The translations under genes were made by a program, and so were the position numbers. 8,396 nt of DNA from NCBI GenBank assembly GCA_938028845.1, contig CALIZJ010000141.1:1-8396 (forward strand), given 5' to 3'. Positions 1-6,740 of this stretch are shown here, in pieces. The stretch is from an uncultured Blautia sp. GTDB taxonomy: Bacteria > Bacillota > Clostridia > Lachnospirales > Lachnospiraceae. Numbering within the stretch: position 1 is the stretch's first letter; the number at the start of each line of letters is the position of its first letter. Under the pieces are notes generated by a model, which was not told where the DNA came from, did no database searches, and worked only from the letters and a program-made list of their open reading frames with translations.

Positions 1-2484
1 GAGGTTATTAAAGAGCACCCGGTTATGCTGAACCGTGCGCCTACTCTGCACCGTCTGGGAATCCAGGCATTTGAGCCTATTCTGGTAGAAGGTAAAGCTA
101 TTAAGCTGCATCCGCTGGTTTGTACAGCGTTTAACGCAGACTTTGACGGTGACCAGATGGCGGTACATCTTCCTCTTTCTGTGGAAGCTCAGGCAGAATG
201 CCGTTTCCTGCTGCTGTCGCCTAATAACCTTTTGAAACCGTCAGACGGCGGTCCGGTAGCCGTTCCTTCACAGGATATGGTCCTTGGTATCTATTACCTT
301 ACCCAGGAAAGACCGGGGAACAAAGGCGAAGGAAAATTCTTCAAGAGTGTAAACGAGGCGATTCTTGCCTATGAAAACAAGGCGATCACCTTACAGTCCA
401 GGATAAAAGTACGCCGCACAAAGACGATGCCTGACGGCACTGTGCTTACCGGCAATGTAGAATCCACACTTGGACGCTTCCTGTTCAATGAGATCCTGCC
501 TCAGGATCTGGGCTTTGTGGACAGAAGCATTCCGGGAAATGAACTCCTTCCGGAAGTAGATTTCCTGGTTGGTAAAAAGCAGTTGAAACAGATCCTGGAA
601 AAGGTCATCAATACCCATGGCGCTACAAAGACGGCAGAGGTTTTGGATGCAATTAAGTCTACAGGATATAAATATTCTACACAGGCAGCCATGACCGTAT
701 CCATTTCCGATATGACTGTGCCGCCTCAGAAGCCTGAGATGATCAAAAACGCCCAGGATACTGTGGATTTGATCACCAAGAACTATAAGCGCGGTCTTAT
801 CACAGAAGAAGAGCGTTATAAAGAAGTAGTAGAGACCTGGAAGAAGACGGATGACGAGCTTACGAAGGCCCTTCTGAATGGTCTGGATAAATACAATAAT
901 ATTTATATGATGGCTGACTCCGGTGCCCGTGGTTCCGATAAGCAGATCAAGCAGCTTGCTGGTATGCGTGGTTTGATGGCGGATACGACAGGTCACACCA
1001 TCGAGCTTCCTATCAAGTCCAATTTCCGAGAAGGTCTGGACGTACTGGAATACTTCATGTCCGCTCACGGAGCGCGTAAAGGTCTGTCCGATACGGCTCT
1101 TCGTACAGCAGACTCCGGATACCTGACAAGACGTCTGGTAGACGTATCCCAGGATCTTATCGTCCGCGAGACAGACTGCTGTGAAAACAGAGATGAGATC
1201 TCAGGTATGTATGTAGAGGCATTCATAGACGGAAAAGAAGAGATCGAAAGCCTTCAGGAGCGTATTACAGGAAGATTCTCCTGTGAGACCATTAAGAATA
1301 AAGATGGCGAAGTCCTGGTAAAAGCAAACCATATGATCACGCCTAAGAGAGCTGCCCGCATTATGAAAGAGGGTGTAAATGCCCAGGGCGGATCCATTGA
1401 TAAAGTGAAGATCCGTACAATCCTTACCTGTAAATGCAAAGTAGGTATCTGTGCGAAGTGCTACGGCGCAAACATGGCTACAGGAGAGCCGGTGCAGGTA
1501 GGAGAGTCCGTAGGTATCATCGCAGCACAGTCCATCGGTGAGCCTGGTACACAGCTTACCATGCGTACCTTCCATACCGGAGGTGTTGCCGGCGGCGATA
1601 TCACACAGGGTCTTCCCCGTGTAGAGGAGCTTTTCGAGGCAAGAAAACCGAAAGGTCTTGCGATCATTACAGAGATTAAAGGTATTGCTGCCTTTAACGA
1701 TACAAAGAAAAAACGTGAGATTATTGTCACAGATCCGGAAACCGGAGATTCCAAGACTTATCTCATCCCATACGGTTCCCGTGTAAAGGTAACTGACGGA
1801 CAGATGCTGGAAGCTGGCGACGAACTGACAGAAGGTAGCGTGAATCCTCATGATATCTTAAGAATTAAGGGTGTTCGTGCCGTACAGGATTATATGATCC
1901 GTGAAGTACAGCGTGTATACCGTCTGCAGGGTGTAGATATCAACGATAAGCACATCGAGGTCATCGTGCGCCAGATGCTGAAAAAGATCCGTGTGGAAAA
2001 TAACGGAGATACCGATTTCCTTCCGGGAACTCTTGTGGACGTGCTGGAATTCGAAGAGACGAACGAGAGACTGGAAGAAGAAGGCGGTGTTCCTGCAGAA
2101 GGCAAGCAGGTTATGCTTGGTATTACCAAGGCATCCCTGGCTACAAATTCCTTCCTGTCTGCAGCATCTTTCCAGGAGACCACCAAGGTTCTGACAGAAG
2201 CTGCCATTAAAGGCAAGGTAGACCCGCTGATCGGTCTTAAGGAAAATGTTATCATTGGTAAGCTGATCCCGGCTGGAACAGGTATGAAGCGTTACAGCGA
2301 GATTACCCTGGATACCGGAATGCCCCAGGAAGAGCTGAAAGAGGATGACGAGGAAGAAATCGAAGAGATAATCATTGATACAGATGATCATGAAGATGAG
2401 AACGACTCTGTGGAAGAACTGGACGAGGAAGAAATCCTTTTTGAGGAGACAGAGGACGAGGAAGACATTCCTACAGAAGAATAA
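1..2484 (+). CDS. rpoC: DNA-directed RNA polymerase subunit beta' (5'-truncated by window edge)
   Basis: This is the largest catalytic subunit of RNA polymerase. The frame is open from base 1, so the N-terminal part (roughly 400 residues by comparison with known RpoC) lies outside the window; 827 residues are visible. The catalytic Mg-binding motif NADFDGDQ is at 133-156. The bridge helix, with HGARKGLSDTALRTADSGY, is at about 1033-1155. The C-terminal zinc site has a Cys at 1177-1182 plus Cys codons at 1429, 1450 and 1459 (C-x6-C-x2-C). The trigger loop is at about 1510-1580 (AAQSIGEPGTQLTMRTFHTGG), with the conserved His at 1573-1575. No large insertion interrupts the trigger loop, unlike Gammaproteobacteria. 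The last 51 residues (from 2329) form an acidic tail with about 32 Asp/Glu. A strong terminator follows directly. rpoB would be expected upstream, outside the window. Identification is essentially certain. Confidence 0.98.
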   Translation, partial: EVIKEHPVMLNRAPTLHRLGIQAFEPILVEGKAIKLHPLVCTAFNADFDGDQMAVHLPLSVEAQAECRFLLLSPNNLLKPSDGGPVAVPSQDMVLGIYYLTQERPGNKGEGKFFKSVNEAILAYENKAITLQSRIKVRRTKTMPDGTVLTGNVESTLGRFLFNEILPQDLGFVDRSIPGNELLPEVDFLVGKKQLKQILEKVINTHGATKTAEVLDAIKSTGYKYSTQAAMTVSISDMTVPPQKPEMIKNAQDTVDLITKNYKRGLITEEERYKEVVETWKKTDDELTKALLNGLDKYNNIYMMADSGARGSDKQIKQLAGMRGLMADTTGHTIELPIKSNFREGLDVLEYFMSAHGARKGLSDTALRTADSGYLTRRLVDVSQDLIVRETDCCENRDEISGMYVEAFIDGKEEIESLQERITGRFSCETIKNKDGEVLVKANHMITPKRAARIMKEGVNAQGGSIDKVKIRTILTCKCKVGICAKCYGANMATGEPVQVGESVGIIAAQSIGEPGTQLTMRTFHTGGVAGGDITQGLPRVEELFEARKPKGLAIITEIKGIAAFNDTKKKREIIVTDPETGDSKTYLIPYGSRVKVTDGQMLEAGDELTEGSVNPHDILRIKGVRAVQDYMIREVQRVYRLQGVDINDKHIEVIVRQMLKKIRVENNGDTDFLPGTLVDVLEFEETNERLEEEGGVPAEGKQVMLGITKASLATNSFLSAASFQETTKVLTEAAIKGKVDPLIGLKENVIIGKLIPAGTGMKRYSEITLDTGMPQEELKEDDEEEIEEIIIDTDDHEDENDSVEELDEEEILFEETEDEEDIPTEE

Positions 2485-2495
2485 ATAGAAATAGT

Positions 2496-2534
2496 AAAAT
2501 CCCCCTAGCCGCAATAGCGGACAGGGGGATTTTT
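2496..2534 (+). terminator. Intrinsic terminator of rpoC
   Basis: An 11-bp stem (AAAATCCCCCT at 2496-2506 pairs with AGGGGGATTTT at 2523-2533) encloses a second 4-bp stem (CCGC 2509-2512 with GCGG 2517-2520, loop AATA). A run of five T follows the G-rich arm. It begins 11 nt after the rpoC stop codon and should end the rpoC transcript before the kinase gene. Confidence 0.93.
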
Positions 2535-2620
2535 GTTATGGATATCTAAAGGAATTATGTATTTTGTGTGAAGAAAAAAGAAAAATACGGAGAGACCTAT
2601 CATTTGTGTTAGAATTTCAG

Positions 2621-2626
2621 TATAAT
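2621..2626 (+). promoter_or_regulatory. Candidate -10 element of the kinase promoter
   Basis: A perfect TATAAT lies 60 nt upstream of the chosen kinase start, inside the 150-nt gap after the rpoC terminator, where a new promoter is needed. No good -35 hexamer is seen at 16-18 bp spacing (the bases at 2598-2603 read TATCAT), so this would be a weak or activator-assisted sigma-A promoter. The predicted transcript start is near 2633. Confidence 0.4.
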
Positions 2627-2673
2627 AAGTGAGAGTGAATGAGGATAAAGAAAAATCGTAGATCCAGGCGAGG

Positions 2674-2683
2674 AAGGAGGAGG
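2674..2683 (+). promoter_or_regulatory. Ribosome binding site deciding the kinase start
   Basis: AAGGAGG at 2674-2680, with an overlapping GGAGG to 2683, lies 3-6 nt before the ATG at 2687. The alternative ATG at 2639 has only a weak purine-rich stretch (GTGAGAGTGA) in front of it, and its extra codons would consist of this SD region and its basic flank. Confidence 0.75.
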
Positions 2684-2686
2684 TTT

Positions 2687-4558
2687 ATGGATAAGGAATT
2701 GCCGGTTTCTGTTTGGCCAGAATGGGAGATTATCGAGAAAATTGGCGAAGGTTCCTTTGGAAAAGTATATAAGGCCCAGCGGACAGAAAAAGGAAAAACT
2801 TTTTATTCCGCTATTAAGATCATTACCATACCATCCAGCCAGAGTGAATTAAACAGTATACGGTCAGAAACCTCAAATGATCAGTCTGCCAGGGAATATT
2901 TTCAGAATCTGATGGAAGAATGTATTCAGGAAGTCAGCACCATGGAGTATTTTCGCGGAAACTCTCACGTGGTATCTGTGGAAGATTATAAGGTCGTAGA
3001 ATATTTGGATACGATCGGATGGGATATTTCTATCCGGATGGAGTATCTTACCAGTTTTTTAGACTATTGTGCGGAAAAACAGATTACAGAAGAAGAAGTG
3101 ATCCAGCTTGGCATAGATATGTGCAAAGCTTTAGAATATTGTCAGAAATTAAACATCATACACCGGGATATTAAACCGGAAAACATTTTCGTGTCCAGAT
3201 TCGGTGAATTTAAGCTGGGCGATTTCGGGATTGCCAGGGAATTAGAGCGAACCATGAGCGGAATGTCGAAAAAAGGCACTTATTCCTACATGGCTCCGGA
3301 AATGTATAAAGGCGAGCAGTATGACAGCAGAGTGGATATTTATTCTTTGGGCATCGTTTTGTACAGACTGCGCAACCGTAACCGTCTTCCCTTTTTAAGT
3401 TTGGAAAAACAGTTAATTACATACAGGGATAAAGAAAACGCGCTTACCAGGCGAATGTCCGGGGAATCCCTTCCTAAGCCTGTGGAAGCAGGAGAGCGGC
3501 TTTCCAAAGTCATTTTAAAGGCATGCGCCTATGCTCCCGAAGACCGTTACCAGGATGCCATATCCTTTCGGGAAGCATTAGAAGCTATAAAATATGGAAA
3601 GGCGGAAGAGGAAAAACCGGCAGCAAACACACCGTCAGAGCCAGTCTTAAAGACAGCGACAAACACAGCAGCGGAAACAAAAGTGAAAACAGCGGTGGGA
3701 TCGGCGGCAAGGACGGCAGCGGAGCCAGCGGTAAAACCGGCAGCAGACGCAGCGATAAAACAAACAGCAGAGACCGCTCCTGATAAAACGATCGTACAGA
3801 ATATTCCCCGCAGGGTACAGGAATCACCTTTGGAACTTTTGCGCAGAGCGGAAGAAGAGGACAGAAAGGCAGAAGAGCGGCGCAGGGAAGAGCTTCGGCG
3901 GACTTCTGCGGAGGCACTTAGGAATCGAAAGAAGAGAAGGCGGGAAAGACTTTCTCCTTTGCTGGCGGCGGTTATTGTCATGGCGGCTGCGGTGGTCATC
4001 GTGGCAGCTATTTTTATCCGGCTTCTTTTAGACGAACCGCAGACGGACAGCGGAGACAGCCATGATTTTGTTTCCATGACTTCCAATGGAGAGCCTGAAA
4101 ATCTAAGTGAGTTCGAACAGGCCATGCAGAAGATCAGCGAACAGGCGACGGAGATTTCTGAAAATCTGGATACGAACACATTTATGGAAAACGGTTCTAT
4201 GGAGGAAGGCAAGATTACCTATATCGATGCTGAGGGAAGAGTGATGAAGGTTCTTGTCTACCCCAGCGCTTCCGACGAAGGGCTCTATGAGGAGTATTAT
4301 TATTGGGAAAACGAAGAAGGCGAACAGGAACTGTTTTTCGCTTACATCTGGTCCACTGAGGAGGATGCACAGCTTTATTACTATGTAGACGGACAGTTGA
4401 TCCGCTGGATCGATGACAAGAAAGTGGTTCATGATAATGAAACAGATAACAGTGAATATGTAGAGCGTGGAGAACGCTATTGGAACAAAGCCCAGGAGCT
4501 GATCGAGGGAATGAGCCCTCCGTCGGATAACGGGCAGACAGAGGATACAGCAGGTTAA
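2687..4558 (+). CDS. Transmembrane Ser/Thr protein kinase (Hanks-type, no PASTA domains)
   Basis: A 623-residue membrane kinase that should phosphorylate Ser/Thr on cytoplasmic proteins. Residues about 12-305 form a complete kinase domain: Gly-rich loop GEGSFGKVY (20-28), ATP-binding Lys44 in SAIKI, helix-C Glu82, catalytic loop HRDIKPEN (159-166, Asp161), DFG (Asp179) and APE (Glu205). The HRD arginine suggests activation-loop phosphorylation. Next come an Ala/Thr/Lys-rich linker (about 310-370), a charged, probably helical juxtamembrane stretch (about 380-422), one membrane helix (about 423-447) and about 176 acidic, Tyr-rich outer residues. That region has no PASTA repeats, unlike PrkC/PknB, and I do not recognise its fold. 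An in-frame ATG at 2639 would add 16 very basic residues, but AAGGAGG at 2674-2680 lies 6 nt before 2687, so I chose 2687. The phosphatase and an unknown protein follow. Kinase call firm; ligand and substrate unknown. Confidence 0.93.
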   Translation: MDKELPVSVWPEWEIIEKIGEGSFGKVYKAQRTEKGKTFYSAIKIITIPSSQSELNSIRSETSNDQSAREYFQNLMEECIQEVSTMEYFRGNSHVVSVEDYKVVEYLDTIGWDISIRMEYLTSFLDYCAEKQITEEEVIQLGIDMCKALEYCQKLNIIHRDIKPENIFVSRFGEFKLGDFGIARELERTMSGMSKKGTYSYMAPEMYKGEQYDSRVDIYSLGIVLYRLRNRNRLPFLSLEKQLITYRDKENALTRRMSGESLPKPVEAGERLSKVILKACAYAPEDRYQDAISFREALEAIKYGKAEEEKPAANTPSEPVLKTATNTAAETKVKTAVGSAARTAAEPAVKPAADAAIKQTAETAPDKTIVQNIPRRVQESPLELLRRAEEEDRKAEERRREELRRTSAEALRNRKKRRRERLSPLLAAVIVMAAAVVIVAAIFIRLLLDEPQTDSGDSHDFVSMTSNGEPENLSEFEQAMQKISEQATEISENLDTNTFMENGSMEEGKITYIDAEGRVMKVLVYPSASDEGLYEEYYYWENEEGEQELFFAYIWSTEEDAQLYYYVDGQLIRWIDDKKVVHDNETDNSEYVERGERYWNKAQELIEGMSPPSDNGQTEDTAG

Positions 4559-4621
4559 AGACGCGCAGAACGTGCGCGCCTATCCGGGATTGATAGGACG
4601 GTACAGCGTCAGATAACCTGC
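4550..4621 (+). other. Cloverleaf-like nested inverted repeats between kinase and phosphatase genes
   Basis: An 8-bp perfect outer stem (GCAGGTTA 4550-4557 with TAACCTGC 4614-4621) encloses three possible hairpins: CGCGCA/TGCGCG (4562-4567 with 4573-4578, 5-nt loop), CCTATC/GATAGG (4579-4584 with 4592-4597, 7-nt loop) and GACG/CGTC (4597-4600 with 4607-4610). A competing pairing, GACGC 4560-4564 with GCGTC 4606-4610, excludes the first and third hairpins. No U-run follows, so it is not an intrinsic terminator. It overlaps the last kinase codons and ends 27 nt before the phosphatase start. It lacks a canonical T-loop and U33, so it is not a tRNA on either strand. The pairings are seen directly; any function as an RNA element is inferred. 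Confidence 0.5.
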
Positions 4622-4648
4622 AAGCTTGAAGAAATGGTAGGATGTATT

Positions 4649-5464
4649 ATGGCGTATCGAATCGAATATGCATACACAAGTCATGTGGGAAAAATTCGTG
4701 GAAATAATGAGGATAATTTCTGGTGCTGCGGTGATTATCTAAAGGCGGATAACAAGGGAACCGGGGAAGTGCGCAGCAGGAGTGCAGATCAGGATGAGCT
4801 TCCTCTTCTGGCCGTTTTTGACGGTATGGGAGGGGAGTGCTGCGGAGAGATTGCCGCTTATTTGGCTGCGGATGCCTGCGGAAAGCATTATCAGACAGAG
4901 GGAGCGTATGTTCCGGGAGAGATGGAAAGTTTCCTTGTGGAGAGCTGTAAAAGCATGAATAAATCGGTCTGTGACTACGCTATGGAAAACAGGATCCGAA
5001 GCATGGGAACGACAGTAGCTATGCTGGGGTTTGACCAGAAGGAAATTTTGTCCTGTAATCTGGGGGACAGCCGGATTTACCAATCTTATCCGGGAAGCCT
5101 TATACAGATTTCCACAGATCATGTACTGAAAAGTGTAACCTTTGGAAAAGCGCCGCTTACCCAGTATGTGGGCATACCCGAGGAGAATATGACCCTGGAA
5201 CCTGCGATCATGAAGATGGAAGCGATACCAGGTATCCGTTACCTTTTATGTTCCGACGGAGTGACCGATATGCTGTCCGAGCAGGAACTTCGGGACATCC
5301 TGGAAAAAGAAGCGCCGGTAAAGGAGACTGTGGAAGCGCTTTTAGAAAGAACTCTGGAAAATGGAGGGAAAGATAACGCAACCATCATTCTCTGCGAGAT
5401 CCAGGAACCTACTATCAAAAGCAGGGTAAGGCAGTGGTTTGACAGACAGAAAAAGAAGAAATAG
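4649..5464 (+). CDS. PP2C-family Ser/Thr protein phosphatase
   Basis: A 271-residue cytoplasmic metal-dependent phosphatase that removes phosphate from Ser/Thr, presumably reversing the neighbouring kinase. All signature motifs are present: RGNNEDNF near the N-terminus (Glu21, Asp22), AVFDGMGGE (metal-binding Asp58), MGTTVAML, NLGDSRIY (Asp140), STDH (His158), LLCSDGVTDML (Asp203) and GGKDNAT (Asp242, Asn243). The length is typical for stand-alone bacterial PP2C enzymes such as PrpC/Stp. There is no signal peptide or membrane helix; the C-terminus ends in a short Lys-rich tail. I chose ATG 4649 because AGGA at 4639-4642 lies 6 nt before it and MAYRIEYAYTSHVG begins the fold; an in-frame ATG at 4634 would add five residues with a poorer SD. 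The gene lies 90 nt after the kinase, with a structured gap between them, and is directly followed by the third gene. Confidence 0.93.
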   Translation: MAYRIEYAYTSHVGKIRGNNEDNFWCCGDYLKADNKGTGEVRSRSADQDELPLLAVFDGMGGECCGEIAAYLAADACGKHYQTEGAYVPGEMESFLVESCKSMNKSVCDYAMENRIRSMGTTVAMLGFDQKEILSCNLGDSRIYQSYPGSLIQISTDHVLKSVTFGKAPLTQYVGIPEENMTLEPAIMKMEAIPGIRYLLCSDGVTDMLSEQELRDILEKEAPVKETVEALLERTLENGGKDNATIILCEIQEPTIKSRVRQWFDRQKKKK

Positions 5465-5470
5465 GGGTGA
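5463..5470 (+). promoter_or_regulatory. SD sequence overlapping the phosphatase stop codon
   Basis: AGGGGTGA at 5463-5470 matches the anti-SD complement (AAGGAGGTGA) except for missing bases, and it uses the last two bases of the TAG stop at 5462-5464. It lies 6 nt before the ATG at 5477. Such overlap suggests translational coupling of the phosphatase and the 408-residue protein. Confidence 0.55.
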
Positions 5471-5476
5471 AGGGGC

Positions 5477-6703
5477 ATGAACAACAGAATGAAGGATCTG
5501 GATTTTGAGCAGACAGTTGCTTTTGACTCTGTAAAAGACTTTGAGTTTACCAGGAAGGCGGCCCAGAGATTCCGCCAGGTAGTCAGCCTTGACGCCTTCG
5601 AGGACGAGGATGCGGACGTGATCTTCCATTATCTTTATAAAGAGATGGAACTGGTATCTTTTGGGGACCATTTAAAAAGATACATCTATGAAAGAGCTGG
5701 ACTGGAGGAGCCTTTTGCAGAGGTGACGCAGGATATATACCGGGATATTGTGGTGGAATCTTTTAAGGAAACTTATACGCCGAAGTCCATGAATCCCACA
5801 TCTACGAAGCTTACATCCCTGGTAAATAACTGGCTGACACAGGCTTCGGTAAAGCGGGAGACAGTATTCCTCCTGGGATTTGGGCTGCGTATGAGCGCGG
5901 AGGATGTGTCGGATTTTCTTACCAGGGTCTTAAGGGAGCAGGATTTTGATTTTCGAAATCCAGACGAGGTGATTTACTGGTATTGTTATTTTCATCAATA
6001 TGGATATCATAAGGCGGAAGAATATAAAGAACAATATGCCAGACTTGCGCCGAACAAGGAGTATTCAAAGGCTCTGATGGTGTACAGCGGAGGTCTGTGT
6101 CTGGATTCCGATGAAAAGCTGTTTGAGTATCTGGCGTATGTAAAAGCGGGAACGGATGATCCCATGTCTGAGAAAAGCAGGGCATTCCAGGAGTTTATGA
6201 AGCTTTACCAGCATGCCAGGGAAATCATAGCGGCTATGTACCAGAAAGATGAGGAGGAAAAAGAGAGGGATAAGGTTTGGAAGGCTTCGGATATCACCCC
6301 TTCTGATGTGGAAAAGGTGATATGCAGCGGTATCCCGATCAATAAAATGGGGAATCTGAAAAAAATGTCTGCCTCCATTCTGGCAAAACATTTCAGTCAG
6401 AAACGGTTCAGCCGCCAGAGGATTACCAGTATCCTGAACCATAAGATTCCGGTAGAGCGTTTCGACTTGATCACCCTGGAATTTTTTATTGTTTCCCAGG
6501 AGATGGAGGATGAGGATCCTTATAACAGGTACCGCCATTTTCTGGATGAGATTCAGCCCATTCTTCAAGAATGTGGAATGAGCGAAATCTATATTGTAAA
6601 TCCATATGAATGTTTTCTTCTGATGTGTCTGCTGACAGACTGCCCTTTGGCGGTGTTTGCGGATATATGGGAGATGTCTTATGAAGAAGCGCCGGAATCG
6701 TGA
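5477..6703 (+). CDS. Uncharacterised protein of the kinase-phosphatase cassette
   Basis: A 408-residue, probably soluble cytoplasmic protein with no signal peptide or membrane helix; I cannot assign a named family. It appears largely helical. Residues about 125-175 contain VKRETVFLLGFGLRMSAEDV followed by an acidic stretch, a pattern that resembles the helical segment after HTH domains in some clostridial proteins. Residues about 310-340 (FSRQRITSILNHK, then VERFDLITLEFF) loosely resemble another such unit, which hints at duplication. A charged stretch at about 250-270 may link two halves. The C-terminus, with ECGMSEIYIVNPYECFLLM and SYEE, looks like a conserved motif of Lachnospiraceae hypothetical proteins, from memory only. 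Near the N-terminus, Thr13 in DFEQTVAFD could be a kinase site. The gene starts 12 nt after the phosphatase stop, and its end lies inside a terminator. A role as kinase/phosphatase target or adaptor is inferred from position only. Confidence 0.88.
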   Translation: MNNRMKDLDFEQTVAFDSVKDFEFTRKAAQRFRQVVSLDAFEDEDADVIFHYLYKEMELVSFGDHLKRYIYERAGLEEPFAEVTQDIYRDIVVESFKETYTPKSMNPTSTKLTSLVNNWLTQASVKRETVFLLGFGLRMSAEDVSDFLTRVLREQDFDFRNPDEVIYWYCYFHQYGYHKAEEYKEQYARLAPNKEYSKALMVYSGGLCLDSDEKLFEYLAYVKAGTDDPMSEKSRAFQEFMKLYQHAREIIAAMYQKDEEEKERDKVWKASDITPSDVEKVICSGIPINKMGNLKKMSASILAKHFSQKRFSRQRITSILNHKIPVERFDLITLEFFIVSQEMEDEDPYNRYRHFLDEIQPILQECGMSEIYIVNPYECFLLMCLLTDCPLAVFADIWEMSYEEAPES

Positions 6704-6715
6704 GCCGGCGCTTTT
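6687..6715 (+). terminator. Intrinsic terminator closing the kinase-phosphatase cassette
   Basis: A perfect 9-bp GC-rich stem (AAGCGCCGG 6687-6695 with CCGGCGCTT 6705-6713) has a 9-nt loop and is followed by TTGTTGT after the arm. The left arm is coding sequence for the last residues of the 408-residue protein, and its TGA stop (6701-6703) sits in the loop. Confidence 0.88.
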
Positions 6716-6740
6716 GTTGTGGGAGGAAATATACGCGCAA

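Noticed and set aside
391..2514. Long minus-strand frames opposite rpoC
   Set aside because: They have no RBS or family motifs and are the usual shadow frames of a highly conserved plus-strand gene.
2559..2588. Inverted repeat GTATTTT/AAAATAC before the kinase
   Set aside because: Seven AT-rich base pairs with a 16-nt loop are easily found by chance in this AT-rich gap.
2639..2686. Upstream ATG giving the kinase a 16-residue Arg/Lys-rich extension
   Set aside because: The extension is encoded by the purine-rich SD region, and a strong AAGGAGG sits directly before the ATG at 2687.
3523..4212. Ser/Gly-rich and Ala/Ser-rich frames overlapping the kinase linker
   Set aside because: They are frame-shifted readings of the low-complexity linker; the kinase frame is supported by motifs on one side and the membrane helix on the other.
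4550..4621. A tRNA gene in the kinase-phosphatase gap
   Set aside because: The cloverleaf-like pairing has no TTC-type T-loop, no U33 in the 7-nt loop and no D-loop GG on either strand.
4634..4648. ATG at 4634 as the phosphatase start
   Set aside because: It has a weaker SD than ATG 4649, and the PP2C fold begins naturally at MAYRIEYAY; the difference is only five residues and stays uncertain.
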